Positions 60,937 to 64,000 of a stretch of DNA of 64,000 bases are shown here, in pieces. The position numbers and the translations under genes were made by a program. Within the stretch, counting starts at the first letter, position 1, and each line of letters starts with the position of its first letter. The notes beneath the pieces are model-generated. The model did not search any database, had not been told where the DNA came from, and worked only from the letters and a program-made list of their open reading frames with translations. The stretch is from Ichthyophis bannanicus (Eukaryota > Chordata > Amphibia > Gymnophiona > Ichthyophiidae): the NCBI GenBank assembly GCA_033557465.1, contig CM066043.1, positions 110,784,278 through 110,848,277 on the forward strand, read 5' to 3'.

Positions 60937-63640
60937 TTAATAATGGTTTGTGGACCTTTCCTCCAGGAACTTGTCCAAACCTTTTTTAAACCCAGCTACA
61001 CTAACAGCTTTTACTACAGCCTCTGGTAACAAATTCCAGAGTTTGATTACACGTTGAGTGAAAAAATATTTTCTCTTATTTGTCTTCAATAGGTTACCCT
61101 GTAGCGTCATTGCATGTCCCCTAGTCTTTCTATATTCTGATGATGTAAACAATCAATTTACATTTACCCGTTCCACTCCATTCATTAATTTACAGACCTT
61201 TATCATATCTCCCCTCAGCTGTCTCTTTTCCAGGTTGAAGAGCCCTAGCCTTTTTAGTCTCTCTTCATAGGGGTATCCCTTCCATCCTTGTTACCATTTT
61301 GGTAGCTCTTCTATCTACTTATCTTTTTAAGATACGGCAACCAGAATTGCACACAATATTCGAGGTACGATACAGAGGCATTATAATATCCTTTGTTTTA
61401 TTTTCCATTCCTTTTCTTATGATACCTAGCATTCTATTTGCTTTCTTGGCCGCTGCTGCACATTGGGCGGAGGGTTTTAACATGTTATCCACAATGACGC
61501 CTAAATCTTTTTCCTGGGTGGTGGTTCCTAATGTGGAACCTTGCATCGTGTAACCATAGTTTGGGTTGCACTTTCCTAGGTGCATAACTTTGCACTTGTC
61601 CACATTAAATTTCATCTGCCATTTGGATGCCCAGTATTCCAATTTATCAAGATCCTCTAGCAATTTTCCACAATCCTTATGGGTTTTAACAACTTTAAAT
61701 AGTTGTGTCATCTGCAAATTTGATAACCTCACATGTTATTCCCATTTCTAGGTCATTTATGAATATGTTAAAAAGCAGCAGACTCAGCACAGATCCCTGG
61801 GGTACTCCACTATTCACCTTTCTCCATTGGGAAAATTTGCCATTTAGCCCTACCCTCTGCTTTCTCTCTTTTAACCAGTTCCTGATCCAAATAATACACT
61901 GCCTCCTATCCCATGACTTTTTAGTTTTGCCAAGTCTCTGATGAGGGACCTTGTCAAAGGCTTTCTGAAAGTCCAGATACACTATATCAACCGACTTACC
62001 TTTGTCTACCTGTTTATTCACACCTTCAAAAAAACATAACAGATTAGTAAGACAAGATCTTCCTTGTCTAAAGCCATGTTAGCTGTCTCCCATTAAGCCA
62101 TGACTATCTACATGTTCAGTAATTTTGTTCTTTATGATGGTTTCTATCATTTTTCCTTGTACTGACGTCAGGCTCACCGGTCTGTAGCTTCCTGGATCAC
62201 CCCTGGAACCCTCTTTTAAAAATTGGCGTTACATTGGCCATCCTCCAATTTTCAGGTATTACAGATGATTTTAATGATAGTTCACAGATTACTAATAGCA
62301 GGTCTGCAATCTCATAGTTCAGTTCTTTCAACGCCCTTGGATGTATACCATCTGGTCCAGGTGATATGCTACTCTTCAGTTTATCAAATAGTTGTAATAC
62401 ATCTTCCCGGTGTATCGCTATTTCTTTCAGTCTTCCGCAGTATCTCCTTTAAATACTACTTCAGTCATGGGTAACATTCTTACATCTTCCTCAGTAAAGG
62501 CCAAAGCAAAGAATTCATTCAGTCTCTCCGCTATGGCCTTGTCCCCTCTTAGTGCCCCTTTTACCCCTCTATCATCTAATGGTCCAACTGACTCTCTCAC
62601 AGGTTTTTTGCTATGAAGGTACTTGTAAAAGTCTTTATTACGCGTTTTTGTTTCTACAGCAAACTTCTCCTCAAATTTTCTCTTTCCCTGCCTTATCAAT
62701 GCCTTGCATCTAACTTGCCAGTGCTTGTGCTGTTTCCAGTTTTCATCATTTGGCTCTTTTTTCCATTTCATGAAAGATGCGTTTTTGGCAACAGCCTCTG
62801 TGACCTCACCTTTAAACCATGCTGGCAATTGTTTGGACTCCCTTTCACTTTTCTTAAAGCGTGGAATACAGCTGGTCTGGTCTTCCAAGATAGTATTTTT
62901 AAACAACACCAAAGCTTGATGTAAGTCTTTAACCTTTGCAATTGCTCCTTTTAGTTTTTTCTTAACTATTTTTCTCATTTTCTCATAGTCTCCCTTTCAA
63001 AAGTTAAAAGGTAGTACTGTGGATTTCCTTACCATCCCTCCTCCATTAATTAAATCAAACGCGATCATGCTATGATCACTATTGCCAAGTGGCCCCCACA
63101 CCCTTATCTCTTGCACCAGATCTGGTGTTCCACTAAGGATTAGGTCCAAAATGGCTTCCCTTCTGGTCGGTTTATGAACCAGCTGCTCTAAGAAGCAGTC
63201 ATTTATTTCATCTAGAAACTTTATCTCCCTAGCATGTCCTGCTGTCGATACCAGGATAATTGAAATCGCCCATTATTATTACTGTGCTGTAACTTTTGAT
63301 AGCTTCCCTGATTTCTTTGAGCATTTCATCATCCATTTGTTCATTCTAGCCAGGCATTCGGTAGTACACTCACACTGCCATCGCCTTTCCCTTTTTACAT
63401 GGAATTTCAATCCATACAGATTCTACAGCAATTCTTTCCTGCAAAACTTTAATCTTTTGTGACTCAATGCGCTCTCTAACATAGAGCGCAATCCCTCCAA
63501 CCAATTTGATCAGCTCTCATTACAATATAGTTTGTACCCAAGTATCACATTGTCCCACTGGTTGTCCTCCTTCCACCACATTTCTGAGATACCAATCATA
63601 TCTAACCTCTTATTTAGCGGTATATATTCTAACTCTCCCA
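60937..63640 (-). pseudogene. CR1-3 ORF2: endonuclease, RT, C-terminal domain
   Basis: Endonuclease (63,640-63,000), broken: GNSDHSMIAFDLINGGGM (the SDH catalytic block), LVQEIRVWGPL. Linker (62,978-62,427), open: LPAWFKGEVTEAVAKNASFM, KDFYKYLHSKKPVRESVGPL, LNEFFALAFTEED. RT: VDIVYLDFQKAFDKVPHQRL, NSGVPQGSVLSLLLFNIFIN, EVIKFADDTTI (FADD intact). C-terminal part: LDKLEYWASKWQMKFNVDKC, KVMHLGKCNPNYGYTMQG, then [20 protein letters not shown] and the end FLEERSTNHY. At least six frame changes. Confidence 0.88.
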
Positions 63641-63699
63641 TCTTATTTTTTAGACTTCTAGCATTTTCATACTAGCATTTTAGAGACTGTATTTTATTC

Positions 63700-64000
63700 A
63701 TATTAATGCGCTCTTGGGCAACTGTCTGCTCTCTCCTATTATCTACTGTAGTTTAAAAGCTGCTCTATCTCCTTATTAAAGGTTAATGCCAGCAGCCTGG
63801 TTCCATCCCAGTTAAAGTGAAGCCCATCCCTTTAGAAGAGTTCCTCCTTTCCCCAGAATGTTCCCCCGTTCCTAACAAATCCAAAACCCTCATCCTTGCA
63901 CCATCTTCTCATCCACACATTGAGACTCCCGAGCTCTGCCTGCATTTTGGGTCCTGCACGTGGAACGGGAAGCATTTCAGAGAATGCTACGCTGGAAGTT
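63700..64000 (-). pseudogene. CR1-3 ORF1: SGNH-esterase-like C-terminus
   Basis: From the window edge: FSEMLPVPRAGPKMQAELGS, LNVWMRRWCKDEGFGFVRNG, GTFWGKEELF, a stop, RDGLHFNWDGTRLLALTFNK. CR1 ORF1 proteins end in an SGNH-hydrolase (esterase) domain, and the DGLHFN block is its catalytic Asp/His block. The stop before RDGLHFN shows that this copy is dead. The start of ORF1 lies outside the window. Confidence 0.8.

Larger units (their letters stand above)
60775..64000 (-). mobile_element. CR1-3: long CR1 LINE running out of the window
   Basis: A minus-strand CR1 with its 3' UTR at 60,775-60,940 (the same 3' terminus, TAAGAACATAAGA, as CR1-2), ORF2 at about 60,937-63,640 and the end of ORF1 at about 63,700-64,000. 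This is the least truncated LINE here, although its frames are broken many times. 60,471-60,774 between L2-2 and CR1-3 shows no gene. Confidence 0.9.

Overview
This window is from a large, repeat-rich vertebrate genome. The only host gene I can recognise is the 3' part of a G protein-coupled receptor kinase gene (GRK2 type, minus strand): four coding exons between 46,767 and 48,655 with intact GT/AG splice sites. Almost everything else is transposable-element DNA. The mix of many DIRS-type tyrosine-recombinase retrotransposons, CR1 and L2 LINEs, hAT elements and a mariner fits an amphibian, perhaps a caecilian; this species-level guess is inference from the repeat content.

Layout. 399-5,700: decayed DIRS-1 (+) carrying a hAT MITE and a minus-strand CR1. 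5,755-10,790 plus 19,120-21,105: DIRS-2 (+), split by an inverted DIRS 5' fragment, a CR1 3' end, the nearly intact DIRS-3 (13,298-18,935, -) and a hAT element (19,199-20,784). 21,381-38,551: DIRS-4 (+), whose two terminal repeats lie 17 kb apart because DIRS-5 (about 23,540-31,343, +, itself holding a 2.6 kb hAT) and the nearly intact DIRS-6 (32,537-38,070, -) were inserted into it. 39,241-44,125: DIRS-7 (-) with an internally inverted RT segment. 44,335-46,665: CR1 3' ends and an L2 LINE (+). 46,767-48,655: GRK2 exons. 49,407-50,237: a fold-back mariner. 50,520-51,650: an L2 endonuclease remnant. 51,975-60,470: an L2 (-) interrupted at its RT active site by DIRS-8 (53,165-58,153, -), which carries a tRNA-derived SINE. 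60,775-64,000: a long CR1 (-) that leaves the window inside its ORF1 esterase.

The DIRS copies fall into at least two lineages. DIRS-1, -4 and -6 share one gag/RT type. DIRS-2, -3, -5, -7 and -8 share another, with an N-terminal Cys module in gag and a common terminal sequence. Each fuller copy has gag, reverse transcriptase, RNase H, a methyltransferase-like region, tyrosine recombinase, inverted terminal repeats and an internal complementary region (ICR) that matches both outer ends, as expected for circle-mediated integration. DIRS-3 and DIRS-6 have readable active sites in all enzymes and only a few frameshifts, so they are the youngest copies. Element coordinates fixed by terminal repeats or target-site duplications are good to a few bases; those given as 'about' are approximate.
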